From an uncultured Alphaproteobacteria bacterium (GTDB lineage Bacteria > Pseudomonadota > Alphaproteobacteria > GCA-2731375), in the NCBI GenBank assembly GCA_951812805.1, contig CATOSZ010000003.1, positions 2,124,557-2,188,556 of the forward strand: DNA of 64,000 nucleotides, written 5' to 3'. The translations under genes and the position numbers were made by a program. The notes below the pieces were generated by a model, which searched no databases, had not been told where the DNA came from, and worked only from the letters and a program-made list of their open reading frames with translations. Positions 44,321 through 53,104 of this stretch are shown in pieces (the first letter of the stretch is position 1; every line of letters starts with the position of its first letter).

Positions 44321-45583
44321 ATGGCATCCAGGGGACGGGAATGGGGCGGTCGACTGCTCGCGCCGCTGGTCGCCTTGCGCATGCGCAAGCGGGTCGAGCA
44401 GGACATGGAGGATCCGGCCCGCTTTGGCGAGCGGCAGGGGTATCCCTCGCGTCCCCGACCCCCCGGCCGCATGTTCTGGATCCACGCCGCGGGCGAGGGC
44501 GAGGCGATGTCGGCCCTCACCCTCATCACGGGCCTGCTGGAGGCCGATGAAGCCCTGTCGGCCCTGCTGACGAGCGAAACGGCCGCGTCGGCCCGTCTGA
44601 TCCAGGAGCACCTGCCCAAGCGGTCCGTGCATCAGTATCTACCCTACGACCAGGACATCGCGATCGACAATTTTCTCGACCATTGGCATCCCGACGGTGC
44701 GATCTGGGTCGAGAGCGAGTTCTGGCCCAACCTGGTGACCGCGACCCGGGCGCTCGACATTCCGATGCTGCTGATCAATGCACGGATCTCGGAGGATTCC
44801 TTCCGCGGCTGGCGCCGGGCGCCGGACATGATCCGCGACATGCTGGCCTGCTTCGATCTCTGTATCGCGCAAAGCCTGCCCGACGTCGGCCGGCTGGCGA
44901 CGCTCGGCGCGCACAACGCGGCCTGTGTCGGCAACCTGAAGGCGGCGGCGCCGCCGCTGCCCGCCGACGAGCGGGTGCTGGAGCGTTTGTTGCGTAGTAT
45001 CGGCGGACGTCCGGCCTGGCTCGCCGCCGGCATCGATGCCGGCGAGGAGAGCGCCGTCGCCCGGGCCCACATTCGGTTGCGGGAGGACGTCCCGGACCTG
45101 CTGACGATCGTGGCGCCGCGCGATACCGGGCGCGGCGAAGCGATCAGCGAGAGCTATCGCCGACAGCGCTTGAACGTCGCGCGCCGCTCGGGGCTGGAGC
45201 CGATCCGCCCCGAAAGCGAGGTCTATGTGGCCGACACGGTCGGCGACATGGGGTTGTTCTACCGGCTGGCGCGCATCGTCTTCATCGGCGGCAGCCTGGC
45301 GGATTATGGTGGCCATAATCCGTTGGAAGCCTCCAGCCTCGACAGCGCAGTCATCTGCGGCCCACACATGGAAGACCATGACGATCTGGTGCGCGAACTC
45401 GTCGGCAAAGGGGCGGTGCACGAGATCGACAATGCCCAGGCCCTCGGCGATGCGTTGCTCGCACTGCTCGGGGATCGCGCCGCCGTCGCGCGGAGCGCCG
45501 AGGCCGGTTTGGCTTATATCGCGGATGGGCCGCGGGTTCTCGAAAGCATGGTCCGCGAGATCATGCCCTACGTCCGGGGTTAG
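44321..45583 (+). CDS. waaA: 3-deoxy-D-manno-octulosonic acid transferase (WaaA-like, atypical)
   Basis: 420 residues. Recognisable WaaA segments: WIHAAGEGEAMSA (base-Glu region), VESEFWPNLVTATRAL, INARISEDSF, VGNLKAAAPPLP, GDMGLFYRLARIVFIGGSL and GGHNPLEASSLDSA. WaaA transfers Kdo from CMP-Kdo to lipid A at the inner membrane. Two usually conserved motifs differ: the STHxGEE-type motif reads AGIDAGEES, and the PRHPER motif reads PRDTGRGEA, replacing both His by Asp. The hydrophobic N-terminal anchor is short. It may be a divergent copy or have another donor. Alone in the rightward direction after the binding protein. Confidence 0.85.
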   Translation: MASRGREWGGRLLAPLVALRMRKRVEQDMEDPARFGERQGYPSRPRPPGRMFWIHAAGEGEAMSALTLITGLLEADEALSALLTSETAASARLIQEHLPKRSVHQYLPYDQDIAIDNFLDHWHPDGAIWVESEFWPNLVTATRALDIPMLLINARISEDSFRGWRRAPDMIRDMLACFDLCIAQSLPDVGRLATLGAHNAACVGNLKAAAPPLPADERVLERLLRSIGGRPAWLAAGIDAGEESAVARAHIRLREDVPDLLTIVAPRDTGRGEAISESYRRQRLNVARRSGLEPIRPESEVYVADTVGDMGLFYRLARIVFIGGSLADYGGHNPLEASSLDSAVICGPHMEDHDDLVRELVGKGAVHEIDNAQALGDALLALLGDRAAVARSAEAGLAYIADGPRVLESMVREIMPYVRG

Positions 45584-45600
45584 AGCGCGTCAGGTGACGG
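45581..45600. repeat. Partial copy of the TAGAGC palindromic repeat
   Basis: TAGAGCGCGTCAGGT at 45581 matches the outer arm of the 128-bp element at 28514-28641 (TAGAGCACGTCAGGT on the complement there), 14 of 15 bases. Like the first copy it starts exactly with the TAG stop codon of the preceding gene (here waaA). Confidence 0.6.
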
Positions 45601-48522
45601 TCAGAGGGCCTGGACCCGGCAGAGCAGGCTTTTCAGATTGGTCTGATCGGAAATCGGGTCGCGCTGGTTCTTGTCGGTCAGGAAGTTGACGCCGCGCCAG
45701 GGATGGAACGGCTGGCGTTCGCCCCAGCCGATGGGAATATAGACCGCGCACTCGCGGATGCCGCCGTGCCGCCAGGCGCGGGCCTCGATGGCACCGTGCG
45801 CCGTTTCGACGCGCACCTTCTGCCCGTCGGCGATTTTCAATTCGTCCGCCACCGTCGGGTGGATCTGAACATAGAGGTCCGGCCACATCTCCTGCGCCTG
45901 CCAGGCATAGTGGGTCCAGGAATGGAACTGCGGTGCCGGCGGCCGGCCGGTGACGAGCTCCAGCGTAAAGCCTTGGGCCCTCAGCGCCTCGGCGGGCCGC
46001 GCCTCGGCCGGCTGGACGATGCGGGCACGGACACCGAGGGTCGGGCCGCGGGAGAAGGCGGCGGCCACGCCCTCGTCGCCGTCGCGGTCCAACGGCTCGA
46101 CATGGGGCATGTCGTGCAGGCTCTCACGCTCGCCGTAGAATTCGGGCAGCGCGCTCAGGCCCTGCGCCTGGAAGCCGGCTTCCTGTTCCTCGGTCCAGAA
46201 CTCGAGCTTGCCACTCGGTGTCGGAAAGCGATGGCCCTCGGGCGCGCCGGTCGCCGTCGTGCCTTCGGTATAGAGGGTGTCGATCTCCGCCGCCGCCTCG
46301 TCTGCGACGGGAAAACGGACCCAGCGCCAGGGCACCGAATGCAGGCGTTTCTGGGTTACGCCCCGCATATGGTCGTTGTCGATCATTGCCTCGTCCCAGA
46401 AGCGGGCGCTGTCCTTCCATTCCTCGCGCAACACGTCGGCGAAGCCGAGCCGCTTGCCGAGTTCGATCCAGATCCAGGCATCCGTCTGCGCCTCCCCCGG
46501 CGGGTCCATCATGCGGTCGATCCAGACGATGCGCCGGTCCTCGCAGGCGCGGCCGATCTCGCCCTTTTCGATCCCCGTCGCGGCCGGCAGGACATAGTCG
46601 GCATAGGCGCTGGTCTCGTTCGGGAAGACGGCGATGTGCACCAACAGCTCGAGGGCGGCGAGGCCGCGCCGCGCCTCGTCCTGCGCTGGCCAGAGGGCGG
46701 CGGGATTGTTGCAGGCGATGAGCGCGCGAAGCGGATAGGGCCGCCCCTCGGTCATCGCCTCGATCCAGCCGACGGGGCTGGAGCGCAGCTTGGGCCGGCG
46801 GGCGCTCGCCCGGCGCTCGGCCGGCGCGTTGGCTTCGGCCGGCACGGCGGCGGACATGTTGAAGAACGCGCCGCCCGGGCGGCCCCAGTTGCCGGTAATC
46901 GCGGCGACGAACATCAGCGCGCGGTTGGCCTGTACCGAGTTCGTGTGCTGGTTGACGCCCCGGCTGGCGAAGAGGACGCAGCCGTCCGCCGCTGCGATCT
47001 CGTGCGCCAGGGCGCGGATATCGTCGGCCGCCAGATCGGTGATCGGTGCCGCCCACTCGGGCGTGTAGCCCTTCGCCAGGATGAAGTCGCGCCAGTTGTC
47101 GAAACCCACGACCCAATCACGGCAGAAGGCCGTATCGTGCAGGTCCCGGCTCAGGATCTCGTGCGCCAGGGCCAGGGCCAGCGCCAGGTCGCCGCCCGGC
47201 CTGATCGCCAGGTACTGGTCCGCCTTGCTGGCGGTGACGCTCAGGCGCGGGTCGACGACGACGAGGCGGGCACCGCGCTTCAGCCGCCAGTCGTTGACCA
47301 TGCCGAAGTGTACGGGGCGGGTCTCGGCCTGGTTGTCGCCGATATAGACGTAGAGTTCGGCCGCGCCGAGGTCGCTATCGGTGAAGCTGTTGCCGGGGCC
47401 GCCGATGCCCTGGACCATGGAATTGGCGAGGTTCTTGCCGGCCGAACAGAACGGTTCCGTCGTCTCGACGTTCGGCGTACCCCAGAGCTGGGAGAACAGC
47501 CGGATATAGCCCTTGTTCTCGAGAAAGCCCGTCCGAGTGCCGGAGAAGATGCCGAGGGCTTCCGGCCCGTCCTTATCGCGGATCGCCTGCAGCCGGGCGG
47601 CGATCTCGTCCAGCGCCCGGTCCCAGGAGATCGGCTCGAAACGGCCCTGGCCACGTTCGCCGACGCGCTTCATCGGCCGCATCGCACGTTCCGGGCTGGT
47701 GTGCAGCTGCAGCGTCAGTTGCGACTTCGGGCAAACGCGGCCGCCCAGCACCGGGTCGTCCTCGTTGCCGGTGACCTTGACCAGCTCATCGCCCTTGAAG
47801 TGGAATTTGGTGGTGCAGGCGTTGAAGCAGAGGTTGCAGCCACCGGGTTCGACCCGGTCGGGCAGGCGATCGGCCCGCTCGGCGCCGAAGGGAAAGCCGG
47901 CGACGGCGGGCGCGAGGCTTTCGCCGGCATCGACGACGACGGGTTCGGCCCGCGCTGCCCGGTCGAACGGTGCGCGGGTGCCGTCCACGCGGTCGAGATA
48001 GATCGTGCCGGGGCCCAGCAGGAAGGCGTCGTTGTCGACGAGGCGCCGGCCCTCGGCCACGGCCTGGTCGCGTAGCTCCTCGTGCTCGCCGAAGCGGATC
48101 GCCAGGCCCGGGCAGACGCTGGCGCAGGCGGTCGTCGCCGCGCCCTCCGCCCGGCGATCGACGCAGAGGTCGCATTTCACCGCATGGTGGCCGGGCGCGT
48201 CGAAGCCCATGGCGCCGTAAGGACAGGCGGCGACGCACTCGCCGCAGCCGACGCAGCGGTCCTCGTGCACCTGGACGATGCCCGTCTTGGGGTCCTTGGT
48301 GATCGCCTTGGGCTGCACCGGGCAGGCGCGCAGGCAGGCCGGCCGCTCGCAGTGCTGGCAGGCGACGGTCAGGAAATCGAGGCCGTGTGCGCCGTCGCCG
48401 AGCCAGACGACGCGGTTGCGCCGTTCGCCGGGACCGAGGCCGTGCTCGGTCTTGCAGGCGACCTCGCAGCTCTTGCAGCCGATGCAGCGTTCGAGGTCGA
48501 TCATCAGGGCGGGACGGGTCAT
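45601..48522 (-). CDS. Fused ferredoxin-type / molybdopterin oxidoreductase
   Basis: 973 residues from ATG 48522. Residues 1-190 are a four-cluster ferredoxin subunit (NrfC/DmsB-like): CIGCKSCEVACK (13-24), CQHCERPACLRACP, CVGCGECVAACPYGAM, and a loop CDLCVDRRAEG. The rest is a DMSO-reductase-family catalytic subunit: N-terminal 4Fe-4S site C229NLCFNAC, then RVCPKSQL, a likely Mo-ligand Cys in TEPFCSAGKNLAN, PTPSGKLEFW and the C-terminal molydopterin domain TGRPPAPQFHSWTH. Normally these are separate proteins; here they are one chain. No Tat signal at the N-terminus, so cytoplasmic orientation is expected. Follows a small b-type membrane protein and a TauD dioxygenase; substrate is unknown. 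Confidence 0.88.
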   Translation of the reverse strand: MTRPALMIDLERCIGCKSCEVACKTEHGLGPGERRNRVVWLGDGAHGLDFLTVACQHCERPACLRACPVQPKAITKDPKTGIVQVHEDRCVGCGECVAACPYGAMGFDAPGHHAVKCDLCVDRRAEGAATTACASVCPGLAIRFGEHEELRDQAVAEGRRLVDNDAFLLGPGTIYLDRVDGTRAPFDRAARAEPVVVDAGESLAPAVAGFPFGAERADRLPDRVEPGGCNLCFNACTTKFHFKGDELVKVTGNEDDPVLGGRVCPKSQLTLQLHTSPERAMRPMKRVGERGQGRFEPISWDRALDEIAARLQAIRDKDGPEALGIFSGTRTGFLENKGYIRLFSQLWGTPNVETTEPFCSAGKNLANSMVQGIGGPGNSFTDSDLGAAELYVYIGDNQAETRPVHFGMVNDWRLKRGARLVVVDPRLSVTASKADQYLAIRPGGDLALALALAHEILSRDLHDTAFCRDWVVGFDNWRDFILAKGYTPEWAAPITDLAADDIRALAHEIAAADGCVLFASRGVNQHTNSVQANRALMFVAAITGNWGRPGGAFFNMSAAVPAEANAPAERRASARRPKLRSSPVGWIEAMTEGRPYPLRALIACNNPAALWPAQDEARRGLAALELLVHIAVFPNETSAYADYVLPAATGIEKGEIGRACEDRRIVWIDRMMDPPGEAQTDAWIWIELGKRLGFADVLREEWKDSARFWDEAMIDNDHMRGVTQKRLHSVPWRWVRFPVADEAAAEIDTLYTEGTTATGAPEGHRFPTPSGKLEFWTEEQEAGFQAQGLSALPEFYGERESLHDMPHVEPLDRDGDEGVAAAFSRGPTLGVRARIVQPAEARPAEALRAQGFTLELVTGRPPAPQFHSWTHYAWQAQEMWPDLYVQIHPTVADELKIADGQKVRVETAHGAIEARAWRHGGIRECAVYIPIGWGERQPFHPWRGVNFLTDKNQRDPISDQTNLKSLLCRVQAL

Positions 48523-48532
48523 GGCGCTCTCG

Positions 48533-49294
48533 CTAACCCCAGGCCGTGACGTGCCACCAATAGACCTCGCGGCCCTCGGCGACCCAGCCGGCAAAAAACA
48601 GGGAAATGATCACATGTATCGCCAGGCCGAGGACGAAACCCCAGGCCAGCAGCTGGTGGACGAGGCGCCAGCGATCGGCGAGCGTGCCGGCGCCTGTCAG
48701 GCGCGCTTCCGCGTCGGCCAGGCGCCAATAGGCGAGCGCGCGGCCCGGCCGGCGGCGCCAGTGCCGGGGCTGCAGCGAGAACTGCGCTTCGTCGGCGCCG
48801 GGCTCCAGGTCCGCCAGCAGCGCCGTCTTGCGGTCGATCAGCGCCCGCAGTTGCGCGCGGGTCGCCGCGTCCGGCACGGCGAAGGCGCGGGGCTTGCGGG
48901 CGAAACGGCCGGCCAGGCGCCGGGCGCCGGCGAGACGGGCCCAGAGGCCGAGGACGACCAGCGCCGCGAGGGTCGCCAACAACAGCGCTGGGAAATGCAG
49001 GAAGGACCCGGTCGAATGCGCCGTCACCAGGACCAGGCCTGTGCAGGACAGCATCACGTGCAGGCCGAAACCGCGCTTTCCCCGCCGGCCGAACCGCTTG
49101 CCCATGGCGGCCCAAAAGCCGGCCAGCAGCAGGAGGGAGCCGAGGATCGCGGCGCTTTGCAACAGCGGGCTGCCGGGCCGTGCCCAGGCATCGGGCAGCA
49201 GGGGCAGGGCCGCCAGGGCGAGGACGGCGAGGGTGAGCGTACTTGCCGTGATCGCGACCAGGCGGCGGTTGGCGAGGTCCTCGTTCCTCAGCAA
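48533..49294 (-). CDS. Membrane b-type cytochrome-like subunit
   Basis: 253 residues; TTG 49294 overlaps the stop of the TauD gene (TTGCTGA), indicating coupling. Hydrophobic segments: LVAITASTLTLAVLALAALP, LQSAAILGSLLLLAGFWAAM, LHVMLSCTGLVLVTAHSTG (His pair), FPALLLATLAALVVLGLWAR, and WGFVLGLAIHVIISLFFAGW. The paired His residues on two helices fit a di-haem cytochrome b anchor, like those of ferric reductase or formate dehydrogenase. A central soluble loop (residues ~130-215, basic/acidic) is unusual. It most likely hands electrons to or from the fused molybdenum protein 10 bp downstream. Confidence 0.75.
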   Translation of the reverse strand: MLRNEDLANRRLVAITASTLTLAVLALAALPLLPDAWARPGSPLLQSAAILGSLLLLAGFWAAMGKRFGRRGKRGFGLHVMLSCTGLVLVTAHSTGSFLHFPALLLATLAALVVLGLWARLAGARRLAGRFARKPRAFAVPDAATRAQLRALIDRKTALLADLEPGADEAQFSLQPRHWRRRPGRALAYWRLADAEARLTGAGTLADRWRLVHQLLAWGFVLGLAIHVIISLFFAGWVAEGREVYWWHVTAWG

Positions 49295-50142
49295 GGCCGC
49301 TCGCCCCGGGTGGTGACGCGGTGCATGCGGCGGCGCTGGCCGGCATAGTCGTTGATCGCCTTGTGCTGCACCGCGCGGTTGTCCCAGACGGTGAGCGTGC
49401 CGGGGGCCCAGCGCACGCGGCAGGTGAATTCGGGCCGGATGATCTGGGCGCAGAGGAAGTCGATCAGCGGCTTGCTTTCGGCCTCGCTCATGCCGGCGAA
49501 CCGCACGGTGTGGGAGCCGTTGACGTAGAGGGACCGTGCGCCGGTGTCGGGATGGGTACGGACCACCGGATGGCAGGCCTCGTAGCCGCCCGATTCCGCG
49601 ACGAAGGCGGATTTCATGCCGTCGAGACGGGCCATCCCGGCGGCCCGTCCGCCTGTATAGCCGTGGTCTGAATTGTTGTGCGCGACCAGGCCGTCGAGCA
49701 TTCGCCGCATCGCCGGTGAGAGGGCGTCGTAGGCCCGGCCGGTATCGGCGAACAATGTGTCGCCGCCCGCCGCCGGGGTTTCCAGGGCCAGCAGTAACGT
49801 CGCGCCCGCCGGCGTCTCGAAATAACTGGTGTCGGAATGCCAGGCGCCGCCGAAGTTCTTCGCCTCGCCCTCCAGCTTCAGGATCTCGATCACCTTCGGG
49901 CAATCCGGCAGACCTTGGAGAAAGGGATAGACGTCCACGTCGCCGAAGACGGCGGCGGTATCGAGAAGTTGCGCCGGCGTCAGGGACTGGTCGCGAAAGA
50001 CGATGACCTTGTGGGTCAGCAACGCGTCGCGCAGCGCGTCGGCCTGCGCGGGCGTGAGCGGCGAGGCGAGGTCGATCCCGCCGACCTCGGCGCCGAGTGC
50101 GCCGGAGATCGCTCGGATGTCGAGGTATGATTCACATGCCAC
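49288..50142 (-). CDS. TauD/TfdA-family 2-oxoglutarate dioxygenase
   Basis: 284 residues, GTG 50142. The Fe ligands are visible in FGGAWHSDTSYFE (His-X-Asp, ~residue 100) and WDNRAVQHKAINDY (distal His), with the 2-oxoglutarate Arg in GQRRRMHRVT. N-terminal LGAEVGGIDLASPLTPAQAD is typical. It is closest in pattern to the taurine/2,4-D type, so sulfonate or aryl-ether cleavage is possible. First gene of a leftward three-gene unit with the b-type subunit and molybdenum enzyme. A reductase paired with an oxygenase in one unit is unusual. Confidence 0.9.
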   Translation of the reverse strand: MACESYLDIRAISGALGAEVGGIDLASPLTPAQADALRDALLTHKVIVFRDQSLTPAQLLDTAAVFGDVDVYPFLQGLPDCPKVIEILKLEGEAKNFGGAWHSDTSYFETPAGATLLLALETPAAGGDTLFADTGRAYDALSPAMRRMLDGLVAHNNSDHGYTGGRAAGMARLDGMKSAFVAESGGYEACHPVVRTHPDTGARSLYVNGSHTVRFAGMSEAESKPLIDFLCAQIIRPEFTCRVRWAPGTLTVWDNRAVQHKAINDYAGQRRRMHRVTTRGERPC

Positions 50143-50273
50143 GATTCAGCACCCCATAGAACGTCGCGAGGGCCGGCACCGGTTGGCGCCGCGTCGTGTT
50201 TAGCGGTCGCCGCGCGGTTCTGTCAAAAGGTCCCGCGCAGCTGATAGGTTGGTGTGCGGGAGGGATGCGAACG

Positions 50274-51374
50274 ATGAGCCGGCCGGCCTGGGTGGAGATC
50301 GATCTGGCGGCGCTACGGCGCAACACGGCCAGGGTGCGCGCGCGGATCGGTGCGGGCGTGCGTCTCTTCGCCGTCGTCAAGAGCGGTGGCTTCGGCTGCG
50401 GCGTCGTCGAGGTCTCGCGCGCCGTGCTGGCCGCGGGCGCCGACGCGCTCGCCGTGGGCAACCCCGAAGACGCCCGCGCGTTGCGCGCCGCGGGCATCGA
50501 CGCACCCGTCCTGCTCTATGCCGCGACGCCGCCGGAGGCCGCGGGCGAGGTCGCAGCCCTCGACATCATCGCCACCGTGCACGACCTCGAGAGCCTGGCC
50601 GCCTACGCCGCCCTGCCGGCGCCGCCCGAGATCTTCATGAAGATCGAGGTCGGGCTCGGCCGTTTGGGTGTCGAGGCGGCCCACTGGGCCGAGGCCTTCG
50701 AAGCGGCGCGGGGCCTTCGCCTGACGGGTCTTTACACCCACCTCAACCGGCCGGAGGATTCCGAGGCGATCGCCCGCCAGATGGCCGCCTTCGATTCTGC
50801 CTGTGCCGCCGCGCGGGCCGCCGGTCATGGCGATCTCGTCCGCATGGTCGCGAGCAGCCATGTCCTGCTGGCCTACCCGGAGCTGAATTTCGAGGCGGTC
50901 AATCCCGGGCGCTGTCTGTTCGACCTGGTCGAGGGCGAATGGGCCGAGCGCGCGGGCGCGGAGCCGGTGGTCGCGGCGGTGAAGAGCCGTATCATCCAGG
51001 TAAAGCGCTTCCCGGCCGGCGCCGTCGCCGGCTTCCTCGGCCCCGAGCCGCTAGCCCGCGAGACCCGGCTGGCGGTGGCCCCGATCGGCTTTGGCGACGG
51101 GCTCAACCACCGGGCACCGCTCGGCGAGGCGATTGTTCGGGGCCGGCGGGTGCCGCTCGCCGGACGGCGGGGAATTGAGCATTCCGTTCTCGACGTCACG
51201 GCGCTCGAAGACGTGGCGCGCGGTGACGAGGTCGTGCTGCTCGGCCGGCAGGGTGAAGCAGTGGTCACGGCGGCGGAACTCGGCGGCTGGCTCGGCCTGC
51301 CGTTGATGGAGCTGCTGCCGCGCCTGGCCCGCACGCTGCCCCGGGTCTATCTCGACGAGGGGGATCCGGCGTGA
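50274..51374 (+). CDS. Alanine-racemase-like fold III PLP protein
   Basis: 366 residues, ATG 50274 after GGGAGGG. N-terminal WVEIDLAALRRNTARVRARI and LFAVVKSGGFGCG: the PLP Lys36 is present, but the usual KADAYGHG becomes KSGGFGCG. Later landmarks are KIEVGLGRLG, YTHLNRPED, SSHVLLAYPE, VNPGRCLFD, and TRLAVAPIGFGDGLNHRAPL. The catalytic Tyr of alanine racemase (SYGxTF motif, about residue 255) is not found; the equivalent place reads VAGFLGPEP. It may therefore catalyse another PLP reaction, racemise a different amino acid or be a decarboxylase relative. Coupled (GTGA overlap) to hyuB. Confidence 0.82.
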   Translation: MSRPAWVEIDLAALRRNTARVRARIGAGVRLFAVVKSGGFGCGVVEVSRAVLAAGADALAVGNPEDARALRAAGIDAPVLLYAATPPEAAGEVAALDIIATVHDLESLAAYAALPAPPEIFMKIEVGLGRLGVEAAHWAEAFEAARGLRLTGLYTHLNRPEDSEAIARQMAAFDSACAAARAAGHGDLVRMVASSHVLLAYPELNFEAVNPGRCLFDLVEGEWAERAGAEPVVAAVKSRIIQVKRFPAGAVAGFLGPEPLARETRLAVAPIGFGDGLNHRAPLGEAIVRGRRVPLAGRRGIEHSVLDVTALEDVARGDEVVLLGRQGEAVVTAAELGGWLGLPLMELLPRLARTLPRVYLDEGDPA

Positions 51375-53104
51375 CCTACGATCCCTTCACCCTGGAGGTG
51401 GTCAAGAACCGCCTGATCGGCATCGCGGACGAGATGGCGATGACCGTGGTGCGCACGGCGCGTTCCTTCATCGTCAAGGAAGCCCTGGATTTTTCGACGG
51501 CGCTGTTTACCGCCGAAGCACGGCTGATCGCGCAAGGCACTTGCCTGCCGCTGCACCTCGGCTCGATGCCGGCGGCCCTCGATGCCGTCCTGGCCGAATT
51601 CGGCGACGCGATGGCGCCGGGGGACCTCTTCATCCTCAATGATCCTTACGACGGTGGCACGCACCTGCCCGATATCATTGCGACCAAACCCGTATTCCTC
51701 TCGGGCCGGCTGGTCGGCTACGCCATGTGCCTGGCGCACCAGACTGACATGGGCGGGCGGGTTGCGGGCTCCATGGCCTCCGACTCGACGGAGATCTACC
51801 AGGAAGGGCTGCGTTTGCCGCCCGTGCGTCTCTTCTCCGGCGGCCAGGCCGAGGACAGCGTCTTCCGCATTATCGAACGTAACGTCCGGGTGCCGGGCAA
51901 GGTGCTGGGCGACCTGCGCAGCCAGGTCGCCGCCTGCGAGGCGGGTGAACGCGGTCTGCTGGAGATGATCGCCGCGATGGGTCTGGACGACTTCCAGACC
52001 TATGCGGAGGTGCTGATCGCCTACACCGAACGCTATACCCGCGCGGAAATCGCCAAGCTTCCCGACGGTGTCTTTCATTTCACCGACCATATCGACGGCG
52101 ACGGGATCGAGGCCGGCGCCATCACCATCCAGGTCGCCGTCCGCGTTTCCGGTGAGGAGATGGAAATCGATTTCGCCGGCACCTCGCCCCAGGTGAAGGG
52201 GGCGATCAACTCGGTGCATGCCTTCACCGCGTCGGCGACCTGGGCGGTGGTGCGTTCGATCCTCGATGCCGACATCCCGAACAACGACGGCTACTTCCGC
52301 CCGATCACCGTGACGACGCCGAAGGGCAGCGTGGTGAACCCGGTCATGCCGGCGGCCGTCGCGGCACGCGGGTTGACGGCCGACCGGGTGGCCGACGCCG
52401 TGTTCGGTGCGCTGGCGCAGGTGGCCCCCGACCGGGTGCCGGCGGCAGGCCAGACCGCGCCGGACACCGCCGTCAGCTTCGGTGGCCATGACGCGGAAGG
52501 CCGGCCCTTCGTGTTCGTCGAAGGCATCGTCGGCTCCTGGGGCGGCGGACCGGACCGCGACGGCATGGACGCCTGCACCGGCACCATCGTCAATTATTCC
52601 AATACGCCGGCCGAGATGCTGGAGGCGGACCAGCCCCTGCGTATCGAGCGCTATGGCTTCGTCGCGGACAGTGGGGGCCCCGGAAGATTTCGCGGTGGCC
52701 TCGCGCTGGAGCGACATATCCGCTTCCTGGCCGACGAGGCCATGGTGCAGGTCCGCTCGGACCACCATCACTTCGCACCCTATGGCCTCGCCGGCGGTGC
52801 GCCCGGCGCCCACGCAGCGCTCTCTGTGTTGCGGGCGAACGGCGGCGAAGATCGCCACGACGGTCATTTTCGCGACTCGGTCCGAAGCGGCGACGTCCTG
52901 GCCGTCCGGGTGCCTTCGGGCGGCGGTTTCGGCGACCCGCTGGACCGTGATCCCGCCCGCGTGCTGGCCGATGTCGTCGACGGCAAGGTGACGCCCGACC
53001 ATGCGGCGGCGGCTTATGGCGTCGTGCTGTCCGGAACGCCGCCGGTGGTCGATGCCATGGCGACGCGGGATCTGCGGGCGCAGCGGCGGTCAGCCGGCTC
53101 GTAG
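51371..53104 (+). CDS. hyuB: Hydantoinase B / oxoprolinase family protein
   Basis: 577 residues; GTG 51371 overlaps the previous stop (GTGA). HyuB landmarks: YDPFTLEVVKNRLIGIADEM, KEALDFSTALFTAEARLIAQ, LFILNDPYDGGTHLPDI, CLAHQTDMGG, RVPGKVLGDLRSQVAAC, AGTSPQVKGAINS and GGGFGDPLDRDP. HyuB proteins act with HyuA to hydrolyse N-methylhydantoin or 5-oxoproline with ATP; related acetone carboxylases also use such pairs. No hyuA is adjacent, so its partner must be elsewhere or the pair works with the racemase-like protein. Last 15 bp overlap the CHASE2 kinase on the other strand. Confidence 0.9.
   Translation: MTYDPFTLEVVKNRLIGIADEMAMTVVRTARSFIVKEALDFSTALFTAEARLIAQGTCLPLHLGSMPAALDAVLAEFGDAMAPGDLFILNDPYDGGTHLPDIIATKPVFLSGRLVGYAMCLAHQTDMGGRVAGSMASDSTEIYQEGLRLPPVRLFSGGQAEDSVFRIIERNVRVPGKVLGDLRSQVAACEAGERGLLEMIAAMGLDDFQTYAEVLIAYTERYTRAEIAKLPDGVFHFTDHIDGDGIEAGAITIQVAVRVSGEEMEIDFAGTSPQVKGAINSVHAFTASATWAVVRSILDADIPNNDGYFRPITVTTPKGSVVNPVMPAAVAARGLTADRVADAVFGALAQVAPDRVPAAGQTAPDTAVSFGGHDAEGRPFVFVEGIVGSWGGGPDRDGMDACTGTIVNYSNTPAEMLEADQPLRIERYGFVADSGGPGRFRGGLALERHIRFLADEAMVQVRSDHHHFAPYGLAGGAPGAHAALSVLRANGGEDRHDGHFRDSVRSGDVLAVRVPSGGGFGDPLDRDPARVLADVVDGKVTPDHAAAAYGVVLSGTPPVVDAMATRDLRAQRRSAGS

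Noticed and set aside
45703..48075. A 790-codon open frame on the + strand
   Set aside because: Antisense shadow of the fused molybdopterin oxidoreductase; no conserved motifs or ribosome site.
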